A DNA stretch of 57,323 nucleotides from Bacteroidaceae bacterium (lineage in GTDB: Bacteria; Bacteroidota; Bacteroidia; Bacteroidales; Bacteroidaceae), in NCBI GenBank assembly GCA_016292045.1, contig JAEEZX010000033.1:1-57323 (forward strand), written 5' to 3'. The position numbers were made by a program, and so were the translations under genes. The notes below the pieces were generated by a model that saw nothing but the letters and a program-made list of their open reading frames with translations, was not told the origin of the DNA and searched no databases. Of the stretch, positions 1 to 7,916 are shown piece by piece (position 1 is the stretch's first letter; each line of letters begins with the position of its first letter).

Positions 1-121
1 GGGCGCGTGGCTTCACACCCATTTCGGCAAGAACTTCTCTGCGCGAGTTCAGATACCTGCGAAACGTGTTGGAGCTAACGCCAGCCAGCCGTGCCAGTTC
101 TGATTTATACATCGCTTTCAT
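1..121 (-). CDS. DUF4248-like small DNA-binding protein, N-terminal part (runs off the window)
   Basis: Reading the minus strand from the ATG at 121 gives about 40 residues beginning MKAMYKSELARLAGVS, then SNTFRRYLNSRRE and EMGVKP, cut by the window edge. The start reads like a helix-turn-helix (SELARLAGVSSNTFRRYL). It resembles the short DUF4248 proteins that accompany CHC2 primase and DUF3987 genes in Bacteroidales mobile elements (family recognition from memory). The ATG lies 2 nt after the stop of the primase gene, so the two are probably co-transcribed. Its role is unknown; binding element DNA is an inference from the HTH-like pattern. Confidence 0.6.
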   Translation of the reverse strand, partial: MKAMYKSELARLAGVSSNTFRRYLNSRREVLAEMGVKPRA

Positions 122-123
122 AT

Positions 124-1026
124 TCAGGTTCCAAGTTTCAAGTTAAGATAATACTCGCTAAAATCCTTACAGTCCGGAGGCAACTGATGATGTACCAACG
201 AGGGCAATACCTCCTTGAGCTGCAGGAAGAGTCTCTCGCCGGGCACGTCATTATCCGGATACATGTGGAAACTAATTGACAATTGAGAATTGAGAATTGA
301 CAATTGTTCCTTGTCCCGAGGGGTGAGCAAAGTGGCGGACGGTATGGCGATGGCCTTGTGTCCGGAGGAGAGCATTGCCCAGCAGTCCGAGCATCCTTCC
401 GTGATGTAGAGCGCATCGCCGGGCTTCAACAGATTCAATACGGGCAGATTGTAGATGTTGCATTGGGCTCCCTGTGGGAAACGGAAACGAGGTGTCGCAC
501 CTTTTATCAGGTTCCTGTTCTGGATGCCGACAAGTCGGCCTTCATGATTGAAGTAAGGTATTTGCAGCCATGGAATTCCACTACGATTCTTCCATGATGT
601 CAACCGGCACCAGCGCACCACCCTTGGGTCAATCCTGCGCTCGTCGAAAAGGAACTTTCGTGCCTCTTCGTTCAACCAAGGCCGCTCGAAGAAGTGCTCA
701 TACATTGTCGCATCAAACGGCTTCTGTACCTCATCTGTCTTGGCAGGTTTCCACTCATCAAGGATGACACAGTTCTCGTCTGCCAGCCATCGGCAGGCCT
801 CTTTGAAGTCCTTGTTAAGATGCCGCATCACCAGTTCGATGGTGTCGCCATTGGCTCCGCACACGAAGCATCGGTAGGTATTCTTGCTCACCCGATACGA
901 CAGGCTTGGGTGACTGTCCTCATGAAACGGGCATAGGCTCTTGTGCCGCTCCACCTGGAGTCCGAGTCGCTCTGCGACCCCCTCAATGGGAAGGTCGCGG
1001 AGCTCTTGAATTTCTAGTTTATTCAT
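124..1026 (-). CDS. CHC2 zinc-finger / Toprim primase-like protein
   Basis: A 300-residue DnaG-like protein of the kind carried by Bacteroidales mobile elements. The CHC2 zinc finger is visible near the N-terminus: C32-P-F-H35 and C53-F-V-C56. A Toprim-like core follows, with the acidic motif YITEG (E210) and the metal-binding MYPDND motif (about residues 256-260). The two together predict RNA primer synthesis or a derived nucleic-acid role in element replication. It lacks the DnaB-interaction domain of a full-length chromosomal DnaG. Between the two Toprim motifs, residues about 241-252 are encoded by a heptamer micro-array (274-306), which looks like an in-frame insertion. It sits between the DUF4248 and DUF3987 genes in one minus-strand unit. 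Domain assignment is strong; function in vivo is inferred. Confidence 0.8.
   Translation of the reverse strand: MNKLEIQELRDLPIEGVAERLGLQVERHKSLCPFHEDSHPSLSYRVSKNTYRCFVCGANGDTIELVMRHLNKDFKEACRWLADENCVILDEWKPAKTDEVQKPFDATMYEHFFERPWLNEEARKFLFDERRIDPRVVRWCRLTSWKNRSGIPWLQIPYFNHEGRLVGIQNRNLIKGATPRFRFPQGAQCNIYNLPVLNLLKPGDALYITEGCSDCWAMLSSGHKAIAIPSATLLTPRDKEQLSILNSQLSISFHMYPDNDVPGERLFLQLKEVLPSLVHHQLPPDCKDFSEYYLNLKLGT
274..306. repeat. Heptamer micro-array inside the primase gene
   Basis: Four consecutive 7-nt units, ATTGACA, ATTGAGA, ATTGAGA, ATTGACA, plus a trailing ATTG. On the minus strand the tract encodes the low-complexity segment QLSILNSQLSI. The same type of unit recurs outside genes at about 52765-52806. 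Confidence 0.85.
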
Positions 1027-1062
1027 TTGCTTTTAATCTTTATTATTTAATATCTTATACAG

Positions 1063-2370
1063 TCAGGTTCTATTTAAATATGTCTCAGTCTTGGTGTAAA
1101 CGCCAGTCTCTTCATTCATAGTAATTAGCCCTCGATGCACCCATACGCGCAGCTGTCTTTTTGTTGCGCTACCTGTGGGCTTGCCCAGACTCTGGCGAAG
1201 CGCATCAAGTTGTACCTCGCAGAACGAGTCGCCCTTGATGTCATCAAGCATGTTAGCTGGTGCAGCCTTGCTGGCTTCGGACGTGCTTGTATCTCCGTCT
1301 TTCAGCATATCGCCCAGCACCTGATACTTGCTCCACATATCGTGCCACACCAGCCATTCCACCACGTCGCCCATCGCGCGAGTCCATGTCTGATTGTTGA
1401 GCACCCACATGATGCAGCCTGCTTTCCATGCTGATACGAGGCTTCTCTTACCCATATCCCATAGGCAGTCGTTATCTGTGAGGTCACCCATTTCTGCCAT
1501 GTCGTAAGCCAAACGTTCGACGAGTTTGTTCAAGGGCCTGATGATATGATGTCCTTTGCAGTTATCCAGATGTGATAGCATATCATCCAACTGCTGGTAG
1601 AAGTTATTATCAAACTTGCCGATACGTGGAATTTTTCCGTCGCGGTTACCGCGTGCCTTATAGGAGAAAACCATTCTGCCTAGGGTGCCGTCATAGAGAT
1701 TGTTTTTAAAGAATTGTCTGGCACGAACAGGAGTAGTACTTATTGTAAGGTTTGTCCTAAGCAATGCAGAACCGGTTATTCCGTCTATGGTGGCTCGTAG
1801 GGCATTGTAAACTTCTCTGTCCCACATAAGTCTGAGCATTTGCGTCACCTGCTTGTGAGAGCCGCAAAGGTTGTCCAGCTGCTCGATTTCCTTAAGGTCG
1901 ATGTATGTGGTCAATCCGCCATGCTCCTGACATGCCATCTGTGCCTTTAGATAGCCCGGCTTACTGCAATCTGCAGGTAAGAATCTTAGTAGGGGAAACA
2001 CCTCCTCCGGACGCTCTTTGGATTGAGAACGCTTCTTGTAGGTCTTCTGATACTGGAGATATTTCTTCAATTCCTCAGCATCTTCTTCCCGGAAATCACG
2101 ATTGCAGGCTTCCACCAGCAACCCCAGTTGACCTTTGTTTCCAGCACTATCGGCTATCAAAGCCGCTTGTTGACCACACATTTCCAGCCATTGACCACTG
2201 GGATACTGAAATTCTGCTTGACTGATTTTTGTGCCTAATACAGGAAACAGCATAGGTAGCAAGGGTTCATGCATGTCTTTACTTGCTTGAGAGAGAAGCA
2301 GCCTGAACGCTTCTAAGCCTTTACCGAGGTTGGGTATTTCGGGGGCTTGTGGTTTAGTGATACTATACAT
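1063..2370 (-). CDS. DUF3987-type mobile-element protein with degenerate P-loop
   Basis: A 435-residue protein matching the general pattern of DUF3987 proteins, which follow CHC2 primases in Bacteroidales elements and are thought to be helicase- or ATPase-like. The position where family members carry a Walker A loop reads DSAGNKGQLG (about residues 73-82), without the canonical GK[ST], followed by the typical charged helix (EELKKYLQYQKTYKK). A later segment (about 200-225) contains TNLTISTTPVRARQFF. ATP hydrolysis is therefore doubtful. It is 36 nt upstream of the primase gene on the same strand. The upstream gap carries inverted GAAACGC arrays. Family call moderate; activity unknown. Confidence 0.55.
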   Translation of the reverse strand: MYSITKPQAPEIPNLGKGLEAFRLLLSQASKDMHEPLLPMLFPVLGTKISQAEFQYPSGQWLEMCGQQAALIADSAGNKGQLGLLVEACNRDFREEDAEELKKYLQYQKTYKKRSQSKERPEEVFPLLRFLPADCSKPGYLKAQMACQEHGGLTTYIDLKEIEQLDNLCGSHKQVTQMLRLMWDREVYNALRATIDGITGSALLRTNLTISTTPVRARQFFKNNLYDGTLGRMVFSYKARGNRDGKIPRIGKFDNNFYQQLDDMLSHLDNCKGHHIIRPLNKLVERLAYDMAEMGDLTDNDCLWDMGKRSLVSAWKAGCIMWVLNNQTWTRAMGDVVEWLVWHDMWSKYQVLGDMLKDGDTSTSEASKAAPANMLDDIKGDSFCEVQLDALRQSLGKPTGSATKRQLRVWVHRGLITMNEETGVYTKTETYLNRT

Positions 2371-2424
2371 AGTATTGATATTTAAATTTTTACATTGTTT
2401 TTCTGTTTCGAAAAGTTTGTTTCT

Positions 2425-2576
2425 CGTTTCAGCGTTTCGCGTTTCAGTAGGGGGTATGTGGGGTATCAGCGCTCACCTTTTAATATGTAAATTACTTATT
2501 ATTAATTATTTATAAGTCTATAAAAGAGGGTATAATACTCTGCTTTACCCCTGAAACGCTTGAAACGCTGAAACGC
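2425..2576. repeat. Inverted GAAACGC heptamer arrays flanking an AT-rich core (origin-like)
   Basis: Within the 219-nt gap 2371-2589 (no gene seen), CGTTTC/GCGTTTC units lie at 2425-2430, 2432-2438 and 2439-2445. Their inverted form GAAACGC lies at 2553-2559, 2562-2568 and 2570-2576. The stretch between, about 2471-2530, is strongly AT-rich. Iteron-like sites in inverted orientation around an AT-rich core, beside primase and DUF3987 genes, suggest a replication origin or an operator set. This is inference; no Rep gene is visible in the window. Confidence 0.45.
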
Positions 2577-2589
2577 TCTCACGCTAACT

Positions 2590-3066
2590 TCACCTCATTT
2601 TCTCTACAAGGCCAGCCACGAGAAGAAGTTCCTTGGCAGCTTCGCGGCAGAGATCTTGAAATGTGAATTTCTTCGTGTAGCGAGGACGGTTGAAAGTAGG
2701 GCAGAGGTCGCCGTCTTTCTTCCGAATCACGTTGATGTGCTTACCTGAGTAAACATGTGGGTTACGTGCGTAATCCGTTTTCTGTTCGATGAGGTCTTGG
2801 ATGAACGTGAAGTGATCTTCGTCATCTCGTGTTAGAACTCCTCCGAACATCTCGCTCACCTCCATACGGCCGGGCTGGCGTGTCATTAACTTCAGGTTGA
2901 TACCTAAAAATGTGTCCGGGTGGATGTCCTTGAAGAGATGATCGCGTAGTGCGACAGCAAGGGCATCATCACTCTGTAAGTACTCTTTGAGTACTTCACT
3001 CATGACCTTAGGTTCGTTTGTCTTCTTAGAACCTGATGGTCTTCTCAAAATAAAATCCTTTTTCAT
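2590..3066 (-). CDS. Hypothetical mobile-element protein, 158 aa
   Basis: Not recognised. The protein is charged and soluble with no signal peptide or membrane segment. It has a basic N-terminus (MKKDFILRRPSGSKK) and a basic patch near residue 115-135 (NVIRKKDGD, RPRYTKKFTFQDL). It is the first gene of the minus-strand unit with DUF3987, primase and DUF4248, separated from DUF3987 by the origin-like gap. Upstream, a weak -7-like box (CAAAGGAA on the plus strand, 3150-3157) is overlapped on its -33 side by the first AAATCCCAT repeat, so it may be regulated through those repeats. A DNA-associated role in the element is plausible from context only. Confidence 0.55.
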   Translation of the reverse strand: MKKDFILRRPSGSKKTNEPKVMSEVLKEYLQSDDALAVALRDHLFKDIHPDTFLGINLKLMTRQPGRMEVSEMFGGVLTRDDEDHFTFIQDLIEQKTDYARNPHVYSGKHINVIRKKDGDLCPTFNRPRYTKKFTFQDLCREAAKELLLVAGLVEKMR

Positions 3067-3181
3067 AATTTTCGGATTTTAGGCGGTTCGACCATCTGCT
3101 TCGCCACAACGACAGACAGCCAAGAACGGAGATATTCAATTCTCGGCTGCAAAGGAAGCGTGGGATTAAAAGGGGCACAAT

Positions 3182-3346
3182 ATGGGATTTCTTAGATACA
3201 AAATCCCATTCAAAAATTATTTAAATCCCATTCTTGGAATGAGATGCAAGTATTTGATATACAAATAAAAAAGTGGAGATTCGGAACATAAATAAATTCC
3301 AATCTCCACTTAATTTTTTTTTCAATGGGATTTTCCTAAATCCCAT
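3182..3346. repeat. Five copies of the 9-mer AAATCCCAT in both orientations
   Basis: ATGGGATTT occurs at 3182-3190 and 3325-3333. Its complement AAATCCCAT occurs at 3201-3209, 3223-3231 and 3338-3346. Two pairs form perfect inverted repeats (3182-3209 with a 10-nt spacer; 3325-3346 with a 4-nt spacer). A related TGGGATT is at 3161. They fill the 288-nt gap between two minus-strand genes, around the terminator hairpin, and probably serve as protein binding sites (inference). Confidence 0.7.
3271..3311 (-). terminator. Bidirectional terminator hairpin
   Basis: Perfect 11-nt arms AAGTGGAGATT (3271-3281) and AATCTCCACTT (3301-3311), extended by GGAA/TTCC inside. A long T run follows on the plus strand (3313-3322) and a T-rich tract follows on the minus strand. 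It sits about 45 nt after the stop of the 3355-4293 gene, which it should terminate. Confidence 0.8.
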
Positions 3347-3354
3347 TATCCCAC

Positions 3355-4293
3355 TCACTTTTTCTTCTTTGGCTTGTAAAAACGGTCATAATCTGTTGGC
3401 TTATCAGAAAAGTGATTGTAAAGCGAGTCTTTATTATTCTGCATCTGTGAGAATGTCTCACCAAGAAAATCTAACCACAATTGACGATTAACACATTTGC
3501 CCTCATTTGTATAAACCAAATAGAATGTATAACGTAAATGTGCTATTGGAAGATTTGTGGAAATCTTTGACTCCTGTTTTTTCACTACGTCATTTTCTAT
3601 GAGGTATTCTACGGCTTCAAGCATCGTATTGAAGTCAGAAGAAGTCATAATCAGTATTTCACTTTCTGGCAGATACCCCTTCATAAACTCAAGACGTTTC
3701 TTTACTCCTTCTTTTGTCTTTGTCCTTTCTCTGGGTGTGCTTATGGGATTGATCGGGTCAACATTGCTTTTGGGACTATCCAATATGTCGCTGATATATT
3801 TACCTTTGCTGATATACCTCTGTATATACTCAGCAAAGTCGCTCTCTATATTATTATCGAAAGGCAGGACGATAGAGTTGAGTTCTGAGTGCTCAGCAAT
3901 TTGGAACATAAGAGTCTCTGTATGCTTTATTATCTCCCAATCGTCGCTTGCCGTCATGCAGGCAATGATGGAATAGATGATACAAGATGTTGCAGTTTCG
4001 AGTTCTTTCGTTTCAAAGCCTCTTGAAGCTTCCTGGGCATCATCTATTAATTCGCAGAAGGTGTTGTACCACATGCGATTTGTAATTTCGCTTATATTAT
4101 CACGATTCTTTAGAATTTGGTCAAAACCAATGAAGCAGTTTACACAAATCTCCTCTGGTGAGAACCTGAGAGTCGTCATTTGTGTCTCTTGCTTTTTGTA
4201 AGCAGCATCGATAGTGCGGAATACTAAATTGCTTTTGAAAGCTTCCTTAATATTCCGTTTACTCGCCGTCGTCAACAATCTTCTCTTGGTCAT
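3355..4293 (-). CDS. Hypothetical protein, 312 aa, second gene of an overlapping pair
   Basis: Not recognised. The protein is predicted soluble and mostly helical, with no signal peptide. It has a basic N-terminus (MTKRRLLTTASKRN), a basic middle section (TPRERTKTKEGVKKRLEF, about 187-204) and a basic tail ending in KPKKKK. Its start overlaps the end of the upstream gene by 35 nt (4259-4293), implying translational coupling; a shorter start at M39 would remove the overlap. The C-terminal segment (LRYTFYLVYTNEGK, LWLDFLGETF) has the feel of uncharacterised Bacteroidales accessory proteins. Position between a mobile module and a restriction-like cassette makes a defence or element-maintenance role possible, but nothing in the sequence proves it. 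Confidence 0.6.
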   Translation of the reverse strand: MTKRRLLTTASKRNIKEAFKSNLVFRTIDAAYKKQETQMTTLRFSPEEICVNCFIGFDQILKNRDNISEITNRMWYNTFCELIDDAQEASRGFETKELETATSCIIYSIIACMTASDDWEIIKHTETLMFQIAEHSELNSIVLPFDNNIESDFAEYIQRYISKGKYISDILDSPKSNVDPINPISTPRERTKTKEGVKKRLEFMKGYLPESEILIMTSSDFNTMLEAVEYLIENDVVKKQESKISTNLPIAHLRYTFYLVYTNEGKCVNRQLWLDFLGETFSQMQNNKDSLYNHFSDKPTDYDRFYKPKKKK

Positions 4294-5206
4294 AGTCTGC
4301 TATTTGTTTCCTGATGTCGTCTAGTCTCTCAATTAGTTCATAAGTCGTTACTTCACCCTTGTGTATAAGTTGGCCGGACTCAAACTCTTTTATAATCCTA
4401 TCGTCAATAGAGGCAAATGCATCGGCAACGTCTTTGAAATTCACTACAGAGGAATTGTAAAAATAATACGATAATTTATAGTCGTTTTGAGCACTAAGTG
4501 CCATTATCATTGCCCAGTCTTCTATCTTGTCGTCATCTACATCTATCGGCATTTTCTTGGAACCGGTCAGCGTTAATTTGCCCTTTATGGCATTAGAGGC
4601 CTGTGTAAATAACATGAGGCCCCTCAGCCTATCTTTCATTTGCTTGGTGGCATCAATTCCCTTCACCCTGTCTGGATTAGGGAACTCCCATACGACTCTT
4701 TTTACCGAATCCTTTTGCTTGATAATTCTGTCACGAATAATATCCTTAAAATTTGCGGCCTGCCATTTTCTTTTGATGACCATTTTCAAGCCATATTCTA
4801 TCAGATGCTCCTTGAATGACCGTTTGAGATATTTGACCACTTTATCTGTGTCTGGACCGAAAGCACTATTTTTCTCTATCGCTATCTGACAAACATCAGG
4901 TCTGTTGTCTACTATAACATAGCTGCCAGGATGCTCAGGAACAAGATTTCTCTCATGACCTTCAAGTAGAATTTTATCCTTCTCGTTACACAATTCCCAA
5001 GCAAAAACATCATCTCTTCCGACAAAATGGCGATTCATCAACGGATGATCCACCTTTCTTTTTTTTCCAATAAAAGTCAAGCCATCCTTCAGCAGATTGC
5101 TGACGATTTCATTTGCCATATCAATGGCTTTCTTCCCTGTTTTTTTATAGAAGAGACTCCTATTACCTTCTTGAATCTCGTATGAATAAATTGCGTATAC
5201 GGCCAT
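4259..5206 (-). CDS. Hypothetical protein, 315 aa, first gene of an overlapping pair
   Basis: Not recognised. The frame is open to 5287, but a Bacteroidetes -7 box (TACATTTG, minus strand, 5258-5265) lies inside that extension. The ATG at 5206 (MAVYAIYSYEIQEGN) is therefore the likely start. The N-terminal section alternates hydrophobic and polar residues like a beta sheet (VYAIYSYEI). The middle is rich in Lys and Arg (about 160-200: LKRSFKEHLIEY, IKRKWQ, RDRIIKQK), suggesting nucleic-acid contact. The C-terminus is a charged helix (LDDIRKQIADYDQEK). It is probably expressed with the overlapping downstream gene 3355-4293 and is divergent from the nuclease-methylase cassette. Confidence 0.6.
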   Translation of the reverse strand: MAVYAIYSYEIQEGNRSLFYKKTGKKAIDMANEIVSNLLKDGLTFIGKKRKVDHPLMNRHFVGRDDVFAWELCNEKDKILLEGHERNLVPEHPGSYVIVDNRPDVCQIAIEKNSAFGPDTDKVVKYLKRSFKEHLIEYGLKMVIKRKWQAANFKDIIRDRIIKQKDSVKRVVWEFPNPDRVKGIDATKQMKDRLRGLMLFTQASNAIKGKLTLTGSKKMPIDVDDDKIEDWAMIMALSAQNDYKLSYYFYNSSVVNFKDVADAFASIDDRIIKEFESGQLIHKGEVTTYELIERLDDIRKQIADYDQEKIVDDGE

Positions 5207-5257
5207 AATCTGTTGTTTTTCCTGACCAGCCCTGTCTGGTATTGGATGTTTAGACCG

Positions 5258-5265
5258 CAAATGTA
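5258..5265 (-). promoter_or_regulatory. -7 box TACATTTG for the 4259-5206 gene
   Basis: Minus-strand TACATTTG, about 52 nt upstream of the chosen ATG at 5206, matches the Bacteroidetes TAnnTTTG element. It decides against the longer reading frame. Confidence 0.6.
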
Positions 5266-5444
5266 CTAAGAATAATTGAAAACTCATGGAATACGTAATA
5301 AAAAAGCTGTTTTTTTAGCAAAAAACATGCTTAAGTAGAGAAAAGACAATGGGGTATAATGCCAATTGCTGCCAATAGTGATAAAATAATGAGGGGAGAA
5401 GCGTATTTTTATATTTTTTTTAGAGGTGATACAAAAACATTTTG

Positions 5445-5452
5445 TATATTTG
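5445..5452 (+). promoter_or_regulatory. -7 box TATATTTG for the nuclease-methylase cassette
   Basis: Plus-strand TATATTTG in an AT-rich region. Initiation about 7 nt downstream would give a leader of roughly 340-370 nt before the first gene, which is unusually long for this window. Confidence 0.5.
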
Positions 5453-5547
5453 TTGCGAATATCGGAAAAAGTGTGCCCTAAAATACATGTAAATGTGGGG
5501 TATAAAAGACTTCAGCGGAAGTGCCGGTATGACCTTAATGAAAAAAA

Positions 5548-5780
5548 GCATTAGCTATTATTTCGCGTTGAACCAAAATGCCCAGGAAACAATTTGGAAA
5601 TAAAAACGCTTTGAAGTAATAGAGATTGTGGGGTGCAGGAATAGTGCATCCTCAAGTCGGTAAATATAGCAATGCATTAGCCAATAGGCGTGATGCATTC
5701 TTGTTAACCGGCTGGGGTTTCCTTTCCTGGGCATGCCCCAAAGTTCAACGCATAAGAGGCATCACGCTTTCTTTGTGCGT
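5548..5780 (+). other. Structured leader or small RNA region with nested inverted repeats
   Basis: This lies in the 590-nt gap 5207-5796, which has no gene. The left arm about 5565-5589 (GCGTTGAAC ... TGCCCAGGAAA) pairs with the right arm about 5723-5751 (TTTCCTGGGCA ... GTTCAACGC). GCGTGATGC (5688-5696) pairs with GCATCACGC (5759-5767). A local hairpin is at about 5630-5652 (GGGGTGCA / TGCATCCTC), and GGGCATGCCC is a palindrome. Related words GCATTAGCTATT and GCATTAGCCAAT occur in each half. The pattern fits a folded RNA of 200-300 nt upstream of the cassette, or a recombination site. It has not been assigned to any known RNA family. Confidence 0.4.
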
Positions 5781-5826
5781 AAGTGATTGATAGTTGATGC
5801 AAAACTATGAAAACTATCAATTACAT

Positions 5827-6783
5827 ATGGCTACGTCTATTAAACTTTCTAAGATTACAAAAGTGGACCTACGCTCTTGTTGGCAGAACGAGGCAAGTGA
5901 TTTCACACCATGGCTAGCATCAGAAGAGAACATCGCACTCTTGGCAGATGCTCTTGGAATGAATGAATTGGAAGTAAAATCTCAGGAAGAGCATGTCGGT
6001 CCATTTCGTGCCGATATACTTTGTGTTGACCCCGGTACAGATAAACTGGTCCTAATCGAAAACCAACTCGAAAAAACAGATCACAACCATTTGGGCCAGA
6101 TTCTAACTTATGCTGCTGGTCTTAATACAGTTACTATCATCTGGATTGCAGAACATTTCACAGAAGAGCATCGTGCTGCTATCGACTGGTTGAATCAAAT
6201 CACTGACAAAGATTTTAATTTCTTTGGTGTTGAGATTGAACTTATAAAAATCGGCGATAGCCCGGCTGCTCCAATGTTCAATGTAATTGCAAAACCAAAT
6301 GGATGGTCAAAAGATGTTCGTAGTTCTCAGGCTTCAAGCGAGGGACGCTCTGAAGGTAAAGAATTTAACTATGCGTATTGGACAGAGTTTATAGAATACA
6401 TGAAACAACACCCATCAAAACTCTTTCGTACACGTAGTGCATCATACGACCATTGGATGAGTATTGCTATTGGTAAAAGCGGCATCCATGTGGCGCTTTT
6501 GCTGAATAAGAGAGAACAAAAAGCCACCATTCAATTATATATGTCCGATGATGCAGACAAGATGTATTTTGATGCGCTTGTGAAATATAAGGAGGAGGCA
6601 GAGGAGCACATTGGATTAAAATTAGACTGGAGAAGACTTGATGATAAAAAGGCATCTTCTATAGACATGTACAAGAGCGGAGACCTGAGTAATCCGTCTT
6701 CACGAGAAGATATCTTTGGCTGGTATAGAGAATATACGGAGAAGTTCATCACCTTTTTCAAACCTATCATCAAGAAGCTATAA
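5827..6783 (+). CDS. DUF4268 protein with PD-(D/E)XK-like nuclease core
   Basis: An uncharacterised protein of about 318 residues. In the N-terminal half, FRADILCVD followed by KLVLIENQLEKTDHNHLGQ gives the D63 ... E78-x-Q80 pattern of PD-(D/E)XK nucleases (numbering from the ATG at 5827, MATSIKLSK). The C-terminal half (from about WTEFIEYMKQHP) looks like the DUF4268 domain found in accessory genes near restriction systems. Earlier in-frame starts exist (TTG 5794, ATG 5797), but the 5827 start gives the usual beginning. It lies 5 nt before the methyltransferase gene and is first in the cassette. A sensing or cleavage subunit is inferred; the lysine-to-glutamine change of the usual E-x-K may alter metal use. 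Confidence 0.7.
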   Translation: MATSIKLSKITKVDLRSCWQNEASDFTPWLASEENIALLADALGMNELEVKSQEEHVGPFRADILCVDPGTDKLVLIENQLEKTDHNHLGQILTYAAGLNTVTIIWIAEHFTEEHRAAIDWLNQITDKDFNFFGVEIELIKIGDSPAAPMFNVIAKPNGWSKDVRSSQASSEGRSEGKEFNYAYWTEFIEYMKQHPSKLFRTRSASYDHWMSIAIGKSGIHVALLLNKREQKATIQLYMSDDADKMYFDALVKYKEEAEEHIGLKLDWRRLDDKKASSIDMYKSGDLSNPSSREDIFGWYREYTEKFITFFKPIIKKL

Positions 6784-6788
6784 AATCT

Positions 6789-7916
6789 ATGGCAAATACG
6801 AACTTAAACAATGCCCAAGCTGCCAATCAGGATGAATTCTACACTCAATATGGCGATATAGAGCGTGAAGTTTTGTCTTATGTGGAGTACGATGCGAACG
6901 TATTTCGTGGTAAGACCATCTTATTGCCATGCGATGATCCAGAGTGGAGCAACTTCACACGTTTCTTTGCTCGCCGTTTTGAGGAATTTGGTATAAAGAA
7001 ACTCATTTCTACAAGCTATGCCCCTGAGAGCAAGAAATACAAAGTGGGCTACCAATTGACACTCTTTGAAACAGAAGCACAACAATACGACCCTGTAATG
7101 TCAAAGACACATGGGAAGAAATTCGTTTTGGAACGTGATACAACGAAAGATGGCATTATAAATGATGATGATCTGGAATGGGAGTATCTTGAAGGTGACG
7201 GAGATTTTAGAAGTGAAGAAGTAACGAGGTTAAGGGATGAAGCAGATATAATTATCACTAACCCACCATTCTCTTTGTTCAGAGAGTTTTTCCAATGGCT
7301 CATTGATTCAAAGAAAAAATTCTTATGTATCTGCAACAAGAACATCTTGTCAGCCAAAGATGTTTTCCCTTATGTAATGAGAAACGAAGTGTGGGGCGGT
7401 TCTACAAGAGCAAGTCAAGACCTTCTGTTTGATGTTCCTAAAGAAATCGCTGATTACTATGTGAAACACGAAAAAGAAGGAAGCAAGTATCGTATCATTA
7501 ATGGAAAAGTAATGGGACGGTCAGCAAGTATTTGGCTTACTAACATGGAACATGGTATCAGGCATCAGAGGCTTGATTTGATGTCTATGGCAGACAACCT
7601 TAAATTCTGTACACATAAAGACCTTAAGGGCTTGAAAGAATATTGGCACTATGAGAATTATGATGCAATAGAAGTTCCCAGTTATAAGTCTATTCCTGAC
7701 GATTATGATGGAGTGATGGGAGTACCTATTTCTTTCCTAGGTTATTATTGTCCAGAACAGTTCGAAATATTGGGCATAAGTCTTGAACTTGCTGATATGA
7801 AAATCATTAAGCAGAGACTAGGCAAACTAAATGGTGGTCCAAGATTATATATAAAACAAGATGGACAACTTAAAAGGATGTATGAAAGAATTCTTATTCG
7901 CAAAAATCATTTATAA
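6789..7916 (+). CDS. EcoRI-family adenine-specific DNA methyltransferase
   Basis: A 375-residue N6-adenine methyltransferase of the M.EcoRI type. It begins with the family's polar leader (MANTNLNNAQAA ... DEFYTQYGDIERE). The SAM-binding region is around ILLPCDDPEWSNF (44-56), and the catalytic motif IV is NPPF (158-161) in IIITNPPFSLF. Further family-like segments are MRNEVWGG and WLTNMEHG. The product would methylate adenine in a specific DNA site, but the target cannot be read from the sequence. No EcoRI-like endonuclease gene is adjacent. Instead the stop overlaps the start of the DUF262-HNH gene (TAATG at 7914-7918), making that protein the obvious nuclease partner. Confidence 0.88.
   Translation: MANTNLNNAQAANQDEFYTQYGDIEREVLSYVEYDANVFRGKTILLPCDDPEWSNFTRFFARRFEEFGIKKLISTSYAPESKKYKVGYQLTLFETEAQQYDPVMSKTHGKKFVLERDTTKDGIINDDDLEWEYLEGDGDFRSEEVTRLRDEADIIITNPPFSLFREFFQWLIDSKKKFLCICNKNILSAKDVFPYVMRNEVWGGSTRASQDLLFDVPKEIADYYVKHEKEGSKYRIINGKVMGRSASIWLTNMEHGIRHQRLDLMSMADNLKFCTHKDLKGLKEYWHYENYDAIEVPSYKSIPDDYDGVMGVPISFLGYYCPEQFEILGISLELADMKIIKQRLGKLNGGPRLYIKQDGQLKRMYERILIRKNHL

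Noticed and set aside
5207..5287. N-terminal extension of the 4259-5206 gene to 5287
   Set aside because: A -7 promoter element lies inside it.
5453..5826. Retron-type non-coding RNA
   Set aside because: No reverse transcriptase gene in the window; inverted repeats alone are not enough.
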